Shown here in pieces: positions 1 through 9,664 of a stretch of DNA of 64,000 nt (the first letter of the stretch is position 1; each line of letters starts with the position of its first letter). The DNA is from Cyanobacteriota bacterium (GTDB taxonomy: Bacteria > Cyanobacteriota > Cyanobacteriia > PCC-6307 > Cyanobiaceae): contig JAPLIB010000089.1 in assembly GCA_026389335.1 (NCBI GenBank), forward strand, positions 62,001 through 126,000. The letters are read 5' to 3'. Made by a program: the position numbers and the translations under genes. Below the pieces are notes generated by a model that was not told the DNA's origin, searched no databases, and saw only the letters and a list, made by a program, of their open reading frames with translations.

Positions 1-187
1 CACGCAACTCGGCGGCTGCCGCTTCAGTGAAGGTGACCACCAGCAACCGTCGCATCGGCAGCTGCTCCTCGCTGATCAGGCGCAGCACCAGGTGGGCCAG
101 GGCGAAGGTCTTGCCCGTGCCGGCGCTGGCCTCCAGCAGCCGCACGCCGGGGTCCAGCGGAAAGTCGTTGGCTTCGAAGATCTCCAT
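1..187 (-). CDS. recB: Exodeoxyribonuclease V beta subunit (RecB), N-terminal part only, runs off window
   Basis: Minus-strand translation from ATG at 187: MEIFEANDFPLDPGVRLLEASAGTGKTFALAHLVLRLISEEQLPMRRLLVVTFTEAAAAELR, a UvrD/RecB Walker A (ASAGTGKT); overlaps the recC stop (TGATG). Confidence 0.85.
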   Translation of the reverse strand, partial: MEIFEANDFPLDPGVRLLEASAGTGKTFALAHLVLRLISEEQLPMRRLLVVTFTEAAAAELR

Positions 188-3100
188 CACAGCTGCGCCT
201 CCAGCAGGGGTTGCCACAGCTCCTTGGCCCGCACCTCGAAGGCCGCATCAATTAGATCGCTGGCCTCCCGGTCGGCGCCGAAGCAGACCACCATCTCCTC
301 CTGTTGCCGCTCGGCCCACTGGTTGGGGGCCCCTTCCCACTGGCGCTGGGCGGCTTCAAAGCCCGTGCCGGCGCGCTTTGATTCGGCCAGAACCCAGGCC
401 CAGCCACTCAGCGGTGGCACCGGCCAGCAGGTGCAGCGCCACTGCTGCTGCAGGGCGGCGAGCTGGGCCAGTTGCGTCTGGGCCTGTTCGAGGCCCGGTG
501 GTCTGAGCTTGAGCTGGGGGCTGAACTGGTCCCGGTGTTTGTCATCGCGGGCTATCACCACGCCCTGCAGCGGTTGGCGGCCGCCAGCGGCTGCGGCCAC
601 CACGGCAAACAGCAACTGCAGCCACAGCTCCAGCCGCTGGGCCGGCTTGATCTTGGCGGTATGCACCAGCACGATGCTCTGTCCTTGCCAGCGCGGTTCC
701 CCCTGCCAGTCCCCCCAGACCAGGGGCTCGCGGTGGGCCGGACCCAGGGCCGCCAGGCTGCTGCGCAGGCTGGACCATCGCTGGTGCAGGCCCTCGGCTT
801 CCAGTTCCGCTCCTGCCAGGGCGGGCAGCCGGCCCTGGCCGCGGTAGTGCTTGAGCCAGTCGCTGGGCTCGCTTGGTTCCGTGTCGGCTCCATGCTGCGG
901 GTCTGCCTCCAGCTCCGCCAGTCGATCGCGCAGCAGCGCCGCCCGTTGCCGCTCGGCCAGGGCCAGGGGATCGAGGTCTTCGATCCGCTCCTGCCATTCC
1001 CCCGGCCGTAGGCCGAGGCTGCGCAGCCAGTGCTTCTGCGGCGCCTTCAGCCAGGCGGTCAGATCCTCCAGGGGGTTGGCCGCCAGCTCCAGCTGCAGGG
1101 CCTCGGGCATCGGGCCTTGCAGCAGGGCGATGGGCGGCGGCGGCGGCGCGCTTTCCAGCAGTTGGCGCGCGGCCAGCAGGCGGCGATCGCAGCTGGGGGC
1201 AGGCCGTTCCGGTGTGTCGAGGAAGTTGCTGCGCTCCAGGGGGCTGGGGGCATGGGCGGCCACCAGGGCGCCGCTGCCGCCAGCCAGTTCGCCATCCAGC
1301 CACTGCATCCATTGCCGCACTGGCGAGGCCGGTTCGAGCGCAGCGCCGCTGCGATCGTCGCGGCTGCTCCAGCTGATCAGCAGGTGGTCGCGGGCGGAGA
1401 GCAGGGCCTCCATCAGGGCGTAGCGATCCTGGTCGGCGGGATCGGGATCACCAAGGCGCCGCCGCGATTCCATCAGGTGAAAGCCGGAGCGGTTGCTCTG
1501 GCGCGGGAAGGGGCCGGCATCAAGACCCATCAGCACGATCACCCGATGGGGAATCGCCCGCATCGGCTCAAGGGCGCTGATCGTGAGGGCGCCGCTGCGA
1601 TGGCCGAAGCGGCCGCTGTCCACACTCAGCCCCTCGTCGAGCCCATCGGCTACCACCTGGGCATCGAGGATCAGCGCACAGGACGCCGCGGCCTGCTGCC
1701 AGGTGTCGATGGCGGCGAGTAGCGGTGGCAGTTCCCAGGCGGCATCACCGCCCTCACCGAACAGGTCGGCCAGCAGCTCCACCAGCAGCTCGCTCCAACG
1801 CGCCACCAAGGCCCCCTGGCGCAGCACGCTCAACCAGTGCTGCAGACGATCCAGCAGTCGCAGCCAGCGGCCGCTGAGATCGAGGGAGCTGCCACTGGTG
1901 GCGGGGGCGGTGTGGGCCGGCGCCAGGCCGGGGGTTTCGGGGAGCACCAGTCCCAGCAGCAGGCGATCGACACTCCAGCGCAGGCTGTGGGTCGGATCGC
2001 CGTGGCGATCGCGGCCATCGAGACCCCAGCGGAAGCCGCAGTGCTGCAGGGCCTCGGTGAGCTGGGCCGTTTCGGCGGCGTTCAAGGCGAAGTGTTGCTG
2101 CAGGGGTCCGCAGCTCAGCAGGCTTTCCAGTTCCGAGGCACTGAGCCGGCCGCCGGCCAGGCGCAGCAGCTGCAACAGGGCCCGGCCGATGCCGGCACTG
2201 CTCTGCTGGCTGCGGTCGGTGAGGCGCCAGGGCAGATCGACACCGGTGGCGCCCATGTCGCCGAACACCGAAGCGACCAGGGGGGCGAAGCGATCCACCT
2301 GGGGGGTCATCACCAGGATGTCCCGGGGTTGCAGGCTGGGGTCAGCGGCCAGCAGCTGCAACAACCGATCGCGCACGATCTGCACCTGGCGCAGCGGCCC
2401 GGGACAGGGGTGGAACTCCAGGGAGCTGTCGCCTGGCGCGCGGCGCAGGGCAGGCAGGATGTCCGGATCGGCCAGTTGGGCCTGCAGCTGGTGCAGCAGC
2501 GGTGGAATGGCCCCGGCTTTTGCTCCCCGGGCACTGGCTGGTGGCTCGTGGTCACGGGCTTTGGAACTGGGCAGCACGGAGGCCGGGGCCACGAATAAGT
2601 CTGCGGCTTCCCAGCGGCCCAGCTGGGTCTCGCCGGTTCCCTCCAGCAGCTGCTGGAATTCCCCCCCCAGACGACCGAAGCGGGCCTCAAGCCCTGGCGC
2701 CTGCAGCAACCAGTCCATGCCGAAGGGTTCGGCCAGGGCCAGGCTGTCACTCAGTTGGCGGCGACGATCGATGCAGCGCTGCCAGAGATCGGCGCAGGGG
2801 GTGAGCAGGTAGATCTCCACGTCGATCACGCCGCTGAGGGCCTGCAGCAGGCGCACCTGAACCGGCGCCATGCTGCTGAGCCCGAACAGGCGCACCCGCT
2901 GGCTGGCTAACTGCGGCGGCCGCTGCTGCCGCCCCAGTTGCTCGATCGCCGCTTCCACCCGGACGCCGAAGGGATCGCAATGCAGGCGCGCGACCAGGGC
3001 CCGATACAACGCGGCCTGCCAGTGCTGGCTTGGCGGCAGGGGCCGGCCGCCGTCATCGTGCGCTTCCCCCTGGGCCCAGGCCCGCAACATGGCGGGGCGG

Positions 3101-3600
3101 TACAGGCCGTAATCGTCAAAGGCATCGGCGATGGCGCGGCCCAGCTGCCAGGCGTCCCGCTCCAGTCGCTCCTGCCCGGCGAAGCGATCCAGCCAGGGCC
3201 GCAGCGGTGCCCCACTGGGTCCGGCCGCCACCGCGGGCAGCAGCTCCAGCAGCGGCCACACCAGCACGTTGGCCCGCCAGGGGTCCAGGGTCGGGGAGAC
3301 TGGCGGGCCGTCGCCACCACCGTCGGCTGCGGCTCCGGCTGCGGCCCCAGCCGCCGCTGGGCTCTGCTGCAGCACCGACTCGACCAGCTGGCGCAGACGG
3401 GCACCCGGAAAGGGATAGCGCAGGTTGGCGGCGATGCCACCCAGGTGAAGGGCCAGTTGCTCGCCCAGCCAACGGCTGGTGGGCCAGGTGTTGACCACCA
3501 CCTGCACCGTTTCCAGGGGATCGGGTGGGCTGAGCTTCAGCTGAGCAGCCAGGATCTGGGCCAGAAGTTCGGCCCGATTGCTGCGGTAGACGATCAGCAC
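187..3600 (-). CDS. recC: Exodeoxyribonuclease V gamma subunit (RecC)
   Basis: 1137 aa; N-term MLIVYRSNRAELLA..., VVNTWPTSRWLGEQLA; followed directly by recB. Confidence 0.9.
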   Translation of the reverse strand: MLIVYRSNRAELLAQILAAQLKLSPPDPLETVQVVVNTWPTSRWLGEQLALHLGGIAANLRYPFPGARLRQLVESVLQQSPAAAGAAAGAAADGGGDGPPVSPTLDPWRANVLVWPLLELLPAVAAGPSGAPLRPWLDRFAGQERLERDAWQLGRAIADAFDDYGLYRPAMLRAWAQGEAHDDGGRPLPPSQHWQAALYRALVARLHCDPFGVRVEAAIEQLGRQQRPPQLASQRVRLFGLSSMAPVQVRLLQALSGVIDVEIYLLTPCADLWQRCIDRRRQLSDSLALAEPFGMDWLLQAPGLEARFGRLGGEFQQLLEGTGETQLGRWEAADLFVAPASVLPSSKARDHEPPASARGAKAGAIPPLLHQLQAQLADPDILPALRRAPGDSSLEFHPCPGPLRQVQIVRDRLLQLLAADPSLQPRDILVMTPQVDRFAPLVASVFGDMGATGVDLPWRLTDRSQQSSAGIGRALLQLLRLAGGRLSASELESLLSCGPLQQHFALNAAETAQLTEALQHCGFRWGLDGRDRHGDPTHSLRWSVDRLLLGLVLPETPGLAPAHTAPATSGSSLDLSGRWLRLLDRLQHWLSVLRQGALVARWSELLVELLADLFGEGGDAAWELPPLLAAIDTWQQAAASCALILDAQVVADGLDEGLSVDSGRFGHRSGALTISALEPMRAIPHRVIVLMGLDAGPFPRQSNRSGFHLMESRRRLGDPDPADQDRYALMEALLSARDHLLISWSSRDDRSGAALEPASPVRQWMQWLDGELAGGSGALVAAHAPSPLERSNFLDTPERPAPSCDRRLLAARQLLESAPPPPPIALLQGPMPEALQLELAANPLEDLTAWLKAPQKHWLRSLGLRPGEWQERIEDLDPLALAERQRAALLRDRLAELEADPQHGADTEPSEPSDWLKHYRGQGRLPALAGAELEAEGLHQRWSSLRSSLAALGPAHREPLVWGDWQGEPRWQGQSIVLVHTAKIKPAQRLELWLQLLFAVVAAAAGGRQPLQGVVIARDDKHRDQFSPQLKLRPPGLEQAQTQLAQLAALQQQWRCTCWPVPPLSGWAWVLAESKRAGTGFEAAQRQWEGAPNQWAERQQEEMVVCFGADREASDLIDAAFEVRAKELWQPLLEAQL

Positions 3601-3628
3601 GGCGTACCGCTCAGCGGGGGTGAGGGTG

Positions 3629-4450
3629 TCAGCGCCGGGGCAGCCGTTGTCCTGGGAACGATTCTCCTGTCAGCTGTTGCTCCGGCCGCCATTCCCCAGT
3701 GGAACGTTGCCCAGAGAACCTTTGCCCAGAGAGACGCTGTGCAGAGAGACTTTGTCCAGAGAGAAGTTGGTCAGCTCGCTGGAGCCCGGGCAGGGCGGGT
3801 TGGAGCTTCCACTCCTCGCTCTCTCCCTCCTCCTGGATGAAGGCGCCGGTTTCCGGGCAATAGGCGGTGAGCTGGCCGCCGTAACAGGCGCCGGTGTCGA
3901 TCAGCACGATCTGGCGCACGGGGCCGACGCGGCGCACGCCCGGGCCGGGGGTGTGGCCGACGATCACATCGCCGAAGCGGCCGTCGTAGTTCTGCCAGAA
4001 GGCCATCCGCACCGTGGGATCGGGCTGCCAGCTGAGTGGGTCGAAACCGGCATGGGTCGCCACCCAGCCCTGGCCCCAGTAGGCCATCGGCAGCGTTTCC
4101 AGCCGCTCCAGCCAGCGGCGACAGCCCAGGTCGCCCAGCTGGCGATAGGTGTCGCAGCCCGCCAGGGACTGAAGAGCCCGCCAGTCGCCGGCGCGCAACT
4201 GCTCCACCAGGGTGCGCTCATGGTTGCCCATCAGCCAGATCGCCCGACCGCTCTCCACCAGCTGCCAGGCCAGGCTCATGGCCGCTTCGATGCGGGGGCC
4301 GCGGTTGATCACATCACCGCAGAACACCAGGCGATGCTGACGCGGCAGGCGTTCGATCAGAGCCTCGAGGGCATCGGCGCAGCCATGGACGTCCCCGATG
4401 ATCCAGTGCAATACCGGATGCTTCGTGGACTCGTGGGGGGGCGTCATCAA
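3629..4450 (-). CDS. PPP-family metallophosphatase with short-repeat C-terminal tail
   Basis: GDVHGC, GDVINRGP, GNHE motifs; tail QSLSAQRLSGQRFSGQRSTGE. Confidence 0.85.
   Translation of the reverse strand: MMTPPHESTKHPVLHWIIGDVHGCADALEALIERLPRQHRLVFCGDVINRGPRIEAAMSLAWQLVESGRAIWLMGNHERTLVEQLRAGDWRALQSLAGCDTYRQLGDLGCRRWLERLETLPMAYWGQGWVATHAGFDPLSWQPDPTVRMAFWQNYDGRFGDVIVGHTPGPGVRRVGPVRQIVLIDTGACYGGQLTAYCPETGAFIQEEGESEEWKLQPALPGLQRADQLLSGQSLSAQRLSGQRFSGQRSTGEWRPEQQLTGESFPGQRLPRR
3711..3770. repeat. 15-bp tandem minisatellite, about 4 copies, inside the phosphatase C-terminal coding region
   Basis: (C/G)CAGAGA motifs at 3711, 3726, 3741, 3756: exact 15-nt period. Confidence 0.85.
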
Positions 4451-4804
4451 AAGGATGCGTTAGGTCCAGTGTTGCCCGCCACAGGGTGATCTGTCAGCCC
4501 CCCAGTCTTCAGAACGCCATCAGCGACGCTGATCCATCCAGCTCCGGATTGCTGTCCCTGGCAGCGTTTTGCCGATCGATCGCCAAACAGAAATTCGGGG
4601 GCCTTGCCACAGCCGAGACGATGCAATCCGCAAACAGGTTGAGACAAAAGTGACCGAATCTCGACGCACTGGCTCCACCAACTCGGCTGCCCAGCAATCG
4701 ATCTCGAGTCCCCGACGTGTCTGAAGCGGGCTCCAGGCGAGATCAGCCTGAGACCGTTTGGCACGGTGACCGGCAGCGCCGGCGGGCCTTTCGATCTGAA
4801 CGGG

Positions 4805-4987
4805 CTAGGAGCCTGTTGCACATAGACCGTTCCGGACGAAAAGACCCGATTCGCTCCACGCCAACGTCAAATTCGGTCTCAGGCAGGTCTCGCCGGCTCC
4901 CTCACGTCAGGCCAGCCAAAAACCTGAGATCGATTGTGGTGCAACCCCCACTTTCTGCTCGGAGATCTATGCGCAACACGCTCCTAG
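4805..4987. mobile_element. MITE-like 183-bp non-coding element with 22-bp terminal inverted repeats
   Basis: Left CTAGGAGCCTGTTGCACATAGA (4805-4826); right TCTATGCGCAACACGCTCCTAG (4966-4987), reverse complement CTAGGAGCGTGTTGCGCATAGA; 20/22 identical. No convincing ORF inside. Confidence 0.65.
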
Positions 4988-5124
4988 CGGCAACACGCAC
5001 CTCGCGGCTGGGGCTCAGACAAGAGCGAACCCGGCCTGGGGCCTCGCCCAAAGCCTGTCCACGAACGCCCCAAGGGCCCAGGCTCCGCTGATACGGTGAC
5101 CTGATTGAGGATTGAAGAGACGCG

Positions 5125-5577
5125 ATGGCGGGAGTCGATCCGAAATCCCTGCCGGTGACGCAGCGCATAAATCTGCTGCTGAAGGCCCTCAATGGGGCTA
5201 AGCGCACAAACGAGGCCCTGGCCCGCTGCGGGGATGGCGAGGCGATGCTGGACGTGCTGTTGGAGGCCTCCGCCAAGCTGGGTCTGGGCCTGAGCCGCGC
5301 CGATCTCCAGAACACTCCGCCGATCCGCGACTGGATCTGGTGGAAGAACAAGGAGGCCCTGCTTACGATCGGCGACAACACACCCCGCTATCAGCAGGAC
5401 GCCAGCCGTTCCCGCCAGGGTTCAGCCGCCGCCGATTCCCGTGCTGAAAACACCAGTGCTGTGAACAGCAACGCTGCGAAAATCAGTGCTGTGAAAACCA
5501 ATGCGGCGAACATCGCAGCGGGCGACCCCACCAGCTCGGCACAGCTCCCCCGCAAGCGCTTTTTGGGACTGTTCTGA
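5125..5577 (+). CDS. Hypothetical protein; N-terminal helical region vaguely Nif11-like, Ala/Asn/Ser repeat C-terminus
   Basis: 150 aa; LARCGDGEAMLDVLLEASAKLGLGLSRADLQ then AENTSAVNSNAAKISAVKTNAANIAA. Confidence 0.55.
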   Translation: MAGVDPKSLPVTQRINLLLKALNGAKRTNEALARCGDGEAMLDVLLEASAKLGLGLSRADLQNTPPIRDWIWWKNKEALLTIGDNTPRYQQDASRSRQGSAAADSRAENTSAVNSNAAKISAVKTNAANIAAGDPTSSAQLPRKRFLGLF

Positions 5578-5966
5578 GCCGCGGGGCTGGTGTAGTCACC
5601 GCTCCCCACAGCCGCTGTGCACAGCCGCTCTGGCCAGGGCCCCCAACCCAGCCAAATGGTTGCCTCGCTCAGCGGCACACCTGAAATCGCTGGCGTCAGC
5701 CCCCTCGCAGCGGCACCCCGTGGAGTGAAGAAGGCCCCCGCACAACAGACATCCCAGTCTTGCGCCTGGCTGGGCTGGGCCACGGTGGAACATCCCATCG
5801 CCCCGCAGCAAGTTGCCCGCAGCAAGCCAGTGTTCAAAGGCTTTCTCAAAAGGCCGGTGGAAAGCCAGTCGGGTTTGCCGCTGGTTTTTCAGCAGTCCCT
5901 TAAGCCCTGGCCTCGGCAGTGAGCCCGACGGGTCCAGCTGGGGTCTGGGCTGGATCCGGCCTGGTT

Positions 5967-6287
5967 TCACTCCAGGCTGGCCTGGGCGGAGGCGATGGTG
6001 GCGGAGGGGGCTTCGAAGCTGCCGCGGGCGACGAACTCCAGCCGCAGCTTCAGAAAGGTGATGAACTTTGGATCGCTGGAGACCACGGCCGCGGCCGGCC
6101 GCGGCACGGCCTGGGCCAGGGGAGCCAGCTCAGGAGCCTCGAGGAAGGCCGGCCGGCGCACCAGCCAGAAATCAATCGGGCGCTGCTGTTCGGCGTAGTT
6201 GCGAACCCGCTCCCGCAGCACCTCCTCCAGCGGCTCCTCCTCGCAGAGGAAGGCCTCACTGGCCGCAATGAAGTGGAACGTGCTCAT
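5967..6287 (-). CDS. MgPME-cyclase complex family protein (DUF2488-like)
   Basis: [54 protein letters not shown]...; C-terminal part of the longer listed ORF, start at 6287. Confidence 0.75.
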   Translation of the reverse strand: MSTFHFIAASEAFLCEEEPLEEVLRERVRNYAEQQRPIDFWLVRRPAFLEAPELAPLAQAVPRPAAAVVSSDPKFITFLKLRLEFVARGSFEAPSATIASAQASLE

Positions 6288-7030
6288 GGGCGCTGGCCGA
6301 ACAGGGGGTCGCGGCGGGGATTCTGAACCAGCGCCTTCATCTGCCGCACCGCAGTCTCCAGACCCACCGCCAGGGCCCTGGCCACGATCGTGTGGCCGAT
6401 GTTCAGTTCCTCCATGCCCTCGATTGCGGCGATCGGCTCCACGTTCTGATAGGTGAGGCCATGACCGGCATTCACCCGCAGGCCGAGGGAGCGGGCCATG
6501 GCGCTGCCCTCGATCAGTCGCACCAGTTCCTGCGGCTGCTGCGTCCATGGCGCTTCGGCATAGCGGCCGGTGTGCAGCTCCACCCAGCGGCTGCCGGTGG
6601 CAGAGCAGGCATCCAGCTGGGCCCGATCGGCATCGACGAACAGGCTGACACCGATGCCCGCCGCCTGCAGACGGCCGACCAGCTCCGCCAGGACACCCAC
6701 CTGGGAGGCCACATCCAGGCCCCCCTCGGTGGTCACCTCCTGGCGCTGTTCCGGCACCAGGGTGACCATGTCCGGCCGCAGCCGCAGGGCGATCGCCTCC
6801 ATTTCGGCGGTGGCGGCCATCTCAAGATTGAGCCGGGAGCGCACGGTGGCCCGCAACAGCTCCACGTCCCGGTCCTGGATGTGGCGCCGGTCTTCGCGCA
6901 GGTGCACGGTGATGCCGTCGGCGCCGCCCAGTTCCGCCAGCAGGGCGTAACTGACCGGATCCGGTTCCACGGTGCGCCGGGCCTGACGCACGTTGGCGAT
7001 GTGATCGATGTTGACGCCGAGGCTGGCCAT
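6284..7030 (-). CDS. pdxJ: Pyridoxine 5'-phosphate synthase
   Basis: [51 protein letters not shown]. Confidence 0.95.
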   Translation of the reverse strand: MASLGVNIDHIANVRQARRTVEPDPVSYALLAELGGADGITVHLREDRRHIQDRDVELLRATVRSRLNLEMAATAEMEAIALRLRPDMVTLVPEQRQEVTTEGGLDVASQVGVLAELVGRLQAAGIGVSLFVDADRAQLDACSATGSRWVELHTGRYAEAPWTQQPQELVRLIEGSAMARSLGLRVNAGHGLTYQNVEPIAAIEGMEELNIGHTIVARALAVGLETAVRQMKALVQNPRRDPLFGQRP

Positions 7031-7165
7031 GGACGGGGCGCGGCAGGTTGCGCAGCAGGAGGGATAGGGGAAACCGTATCGGCCGAAGGTTCAACTGCCC
7101 GTATCGGCTGGGTCCGGGCCGGGTGCCGCCCCTAGGTTCAGCAGACAGATTTCGAGGATGCAGTC

Positions 7166-7897
7166 GTGTTGGCGGCACGTGAGGGCCAGTCCACGCCGAT
7201 CAGCGATCTGGCCCTGAAACGGGAACGGTGTCTGGGTAGTGGGATCAGCCCCTGGCTGGCTCCCCTGGCGACCCTCCTCACCCAGGATCTGGCCCTGCCC
7301 AGTTTTTTCGATCGCGTGCGGGTGCTGGATCGGCAGCGTCTGCCGCTCCACGGCGCCGTGCTGCTGGCGCCCACCCATCGGGCCCGCTGGGATGCCCTGT
7401 TGCTGCCCCATGCCGCCGGCCGCCGGGCCACGGGACGCGATTGCCGCTTCATGGTCACGATCGATGAAATGAAGGGCCTGCAGGGCTGGTTCCTGCATCG
7501 CCTCGGCTGTTTTCCCGTGGACCAGGGGCGACCGACCTTGTCGAGCCTTCGCTATGCCATCGATCTGCTCGGGATGGGCCAGCAGCTGGTGGTGTTCCCG
7601 GAAGGCAACATTCGCCGTGATGACGGCCCGATCCGGCTGCAGCAGGGTCTGGCCCGCCTGGCCCAGATGGCGGCGACCCAGGGCGTGACCGTACCGGTGG
7701 TGCCTGTGGGCATTGCCTATGGCCATGCCCAGCCCCGCCCGGGGGACGGGGCCGCCGTCTGCTTTGGCCCCCCCCTGTGGGCCCAGGGTCAGGGGCGGGA
7801 TGCCGCCCGTCATTTCACCCAGGAGCTCAGCCTGGCCATGCAGTCGGCCGAGCAAGCGGCCCGCGCAGCCGTCGGTCGCCCGATCGATCGCCCGTAG
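7166..7897 (+). CDS. 1-acyl-glycerol-3-phosphate acyltransferase-like (PlsC family)
   Basis: HX4D motif in APTHRARWDALLL; FPEGNIRRDDGPI. Confidence 0.8.
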   Translation: MLAAREGQSTPISDLALKRERCLGSGISPWLAPLATLLTQDLALPSFFDRVRVLDRQRLPLHGAVLLAPTHRARWDALLLPHAAGRRATGRDCRFMVTIDEMKGLQGWFLHRLGCFPVDQGRPTLSSLRYAIDLLGMGQQLVVFPEGNIRRDDGPIRLQQGLARLAQMAATQGVTVPVVPVGIAYGHAQPRPGDGAAVCFGPPLWAQGQGRDAARHFTQELSLAMQSAEQAARAAVGRPIDRP

Positions 7898-7924
7898 AGT
7901 TCGCCCCTCCGTTTCGGCGTCACC

Positions 7925-8503
7925 GTGACCAGGCCAGATTTCCGCCAAGCCTTCGGCCCCAGGGCTCCATTCCGCCTCCAAGGCAAGGCGCTGGGGCTGG
8001 CCCTCGGCCTGCTGACCCTGGTGGCTCCCTTCAATGCCAGCAACGCCCTTGCCCAGAGCGAAGCCGCTGGTCCGCCAGCAGCTACCGGCAGCGCCTTCGA
8101 TGTGGCGGCCGTGCGCCAGCTGCTGGCCCGCGGCGATGCCGCCGCCGCCTCAGGCAACCTGGTGGAGGCCCGTCGCCTCTATGACGACGCCCGGGTTGCC
8201 AGCCGCGCCCTCGCGGGCTTCTACCGCACGATCGCCGGCGCCTTCCGCGGCCTCGATGCCCGCATTCCCCGCGAGATGGACGACAAGGGTCGCCAGTCGA
8301 TCGAGCTGCTGGCTGAATCCAACATGCGTCTGGCCGCCCTGTTGCGTCGCCAGGGTCAGGCGGAAGTGGCCGTTCCCCTGCTGGTGGAGGTGCTTACCGC
8401 CACCACACCGGCCTCCGAACAGGGTCGCAAGGCCTACCAGCAGCTGGTGGAGATCGGCTTCGTCAGTACCCCCTATGCCGCCGGAGCTGCTGCCGGCAAC
8501 TAG
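7925..8503 (+). CDS. Hypothetical exported helical protein
   Basis: Hydrophobic N-terminus LALGLLTLVAPFNASNALAQ; RQLLARGDAAAASGNLVEARRLYDDARVAS. Confidence 0.65.
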   Translation: MTRPDFRQAFGPRAPFRLQGKALGLALGLLTLVAPFNASNALAQSEAAGPPAATGSAFDVAAVRQLLARGDAAAASGNLVEARRLYDDARVASRALAGFYRTIAGAFRGLDARIPREMDDKGRQSIELLAESNMRLAALLRRQGQAEVAVPLLVEVLTATTPASEQGRKAYQQLVEIGFVSTPYAAGAAAGN

Positions 8504-8536
8504 ATTCCACCTTCCCCCCTGTCTCCCCGCTGCGTC

Positions 8537-8767
8537 ATGGTTCAACCGGATCAGGTCAGGGATGCCATTTGCCGTGCCCTGCCCGATGCCGCCGTGGAGG
8601 TCGAGGATCTCACCGGCGGCGGGGACCATCTCCAGGTGAAGGTGGTGTCCGCTGCCTTCGCCGGTCTCAACAGGGTGCGCCAGCACCAGCTGGTCTACGG
8701 CGCCCTGCGCAGCGAACTGGCCACGGAGGCCATCCATGCCCTGGCCGTGCAGACCTCCACTCCCTGA
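8537..8767 (+). CDS. BolA family protein
   Basis: 76 aa; [38 protein letters not shown]; followed by monothiol glutaredoxin. Confidence 0.9.
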   Translation: MVQPDQVRDAICRALPDAAVEVEDLTGGGDHLQVKVVSAAFAGLNRVRQHQLVYGALRSELATEAIHALAVQTSTP

Positions 8768-8775
8768 ATCCATCC

Positions 8776-9099
8776 ATGGACCCGAACACCCAGCAACGCA
8801 TCGCCACCCTGGTCACCAGCAGCCCTGTGCTGGTGTTCATGAAGGGCACGAAACTGATGCCTCAGTGCGGTTTCTCCAACAACGTCGTGCAGATACTGCA
8901 TGCCCTTGGCATCTCGTTTGAAACCTTTGACGTGCTCTCCGATCCCGAGATCCGCCAGGGCATCAAGGAGTTTTCCGACTGGCCGACCATCCCCCAGGTG
9001 TACGTGAAAGGCGAATTCCTCGGCGGCTCCGACATCCTGATCGAGATGTACAACAGCGGCGAGCTGCGCGAGAAGCTTGAGGTGGCTCTGGCCTCCTGA
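8776..9099 (+). CDS. grxD: Grx4-type monothiol glutaredoxin
   Basis: MKGTKLMPQCGFSNNVVQIL (CGFS), WPTIPQVYVKGEFLGGSDI. Confidence 0.93.
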   Translation: MDPNTQQRIATLVTSSPVLVFMKGTKLMPQCGFSNNVVQILHALGISFETFDVLSDPEIRQGIKEFSDWPTIPQVYVKGEFLGGSDILIEMYNSGELREKLEVALAS

Positions 9100-9114
9100 G
9101 CCAGGACAGCGGCC

Positions 9115-9381
9115 TCAGAGGCGTCCGCTTTCATACAAGGTGCGCCGATCACCATCGGCGCCAATGAAGGCGGATGGGTCCAGGATCCAGCGATCGATCA
9201 ATTCCTCCAGGCGCCTCTGGGAGATGGGATCCAGCACGGCAGTGCGCCGCAGAGCATGCAGGTAGCCATCGGCGTAAAGCCGCAACTCGCCAGGCCCATG
9301 GCGGCGGTGGGCAAGCTCCTGGCAGGCGTCGCAGAGCGACTGGAAATGGCGGATGGCGTCGGGGTGCTGCAGAGATGTCAT
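9115..9381 (-). CDS. Conserved hypothetical small protein
   Basis: MTSLQHPDAIRHFQSLCDACQELAHRRHGPGELRLYADGYLHALRRTAVLDPISQRRLEELIDRWI; start at 9381. Confidence 0.6.
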   Translation of the reverse strand: MTSLQHPDAIRHFQSLCDACQELAHRRHGPGELRLYADGYLHALRRTAVLDPISQRRLEELIDRWILDPSAFIGADGDRRTLYESGRL

Positions 9382-9664
9382 AGGGCCTCCAGCCCGCCGC
9401 ACCATTCTGTCGCGCGACCATGCGACCAGCGAGTAGCAGAGCCTCCAACGCTTGGTCGGATCTCCGCCCCCGATCCCCTTGATCCCGGCTTCGTCAGCAA
9501 ACCATAGCGAAACAGGCCAAAGGCAGCGGCTGATACTCGCTTTGTGCCGAAAGCACCGTTAAGTTGGGAACGATTTGATGATTGGTCAGGATGTTGGAGG
9601 ATGTTTGCAGCAAATCAAATCCCTCTGACAGCCAGCTCTCATCCCTGACGTTGAGGCTTTCCGG

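Noticed and set aside
92-3840. Long plus-strand ORFs opposite recC (e.g. 92-847, 1493-2812, 2938-3840)
   Set aside because: Antisense shadows of a clear recC gene in GC-rich DNA; Arg/Ser/Pro/Gln-rich with no motif.
5391-5970. Minus-strand ORFs 5391-5849 and 5596-5970
   Set aside because: Overlap the better-supported plus gene at 5125 or lack motifs and plausible context.
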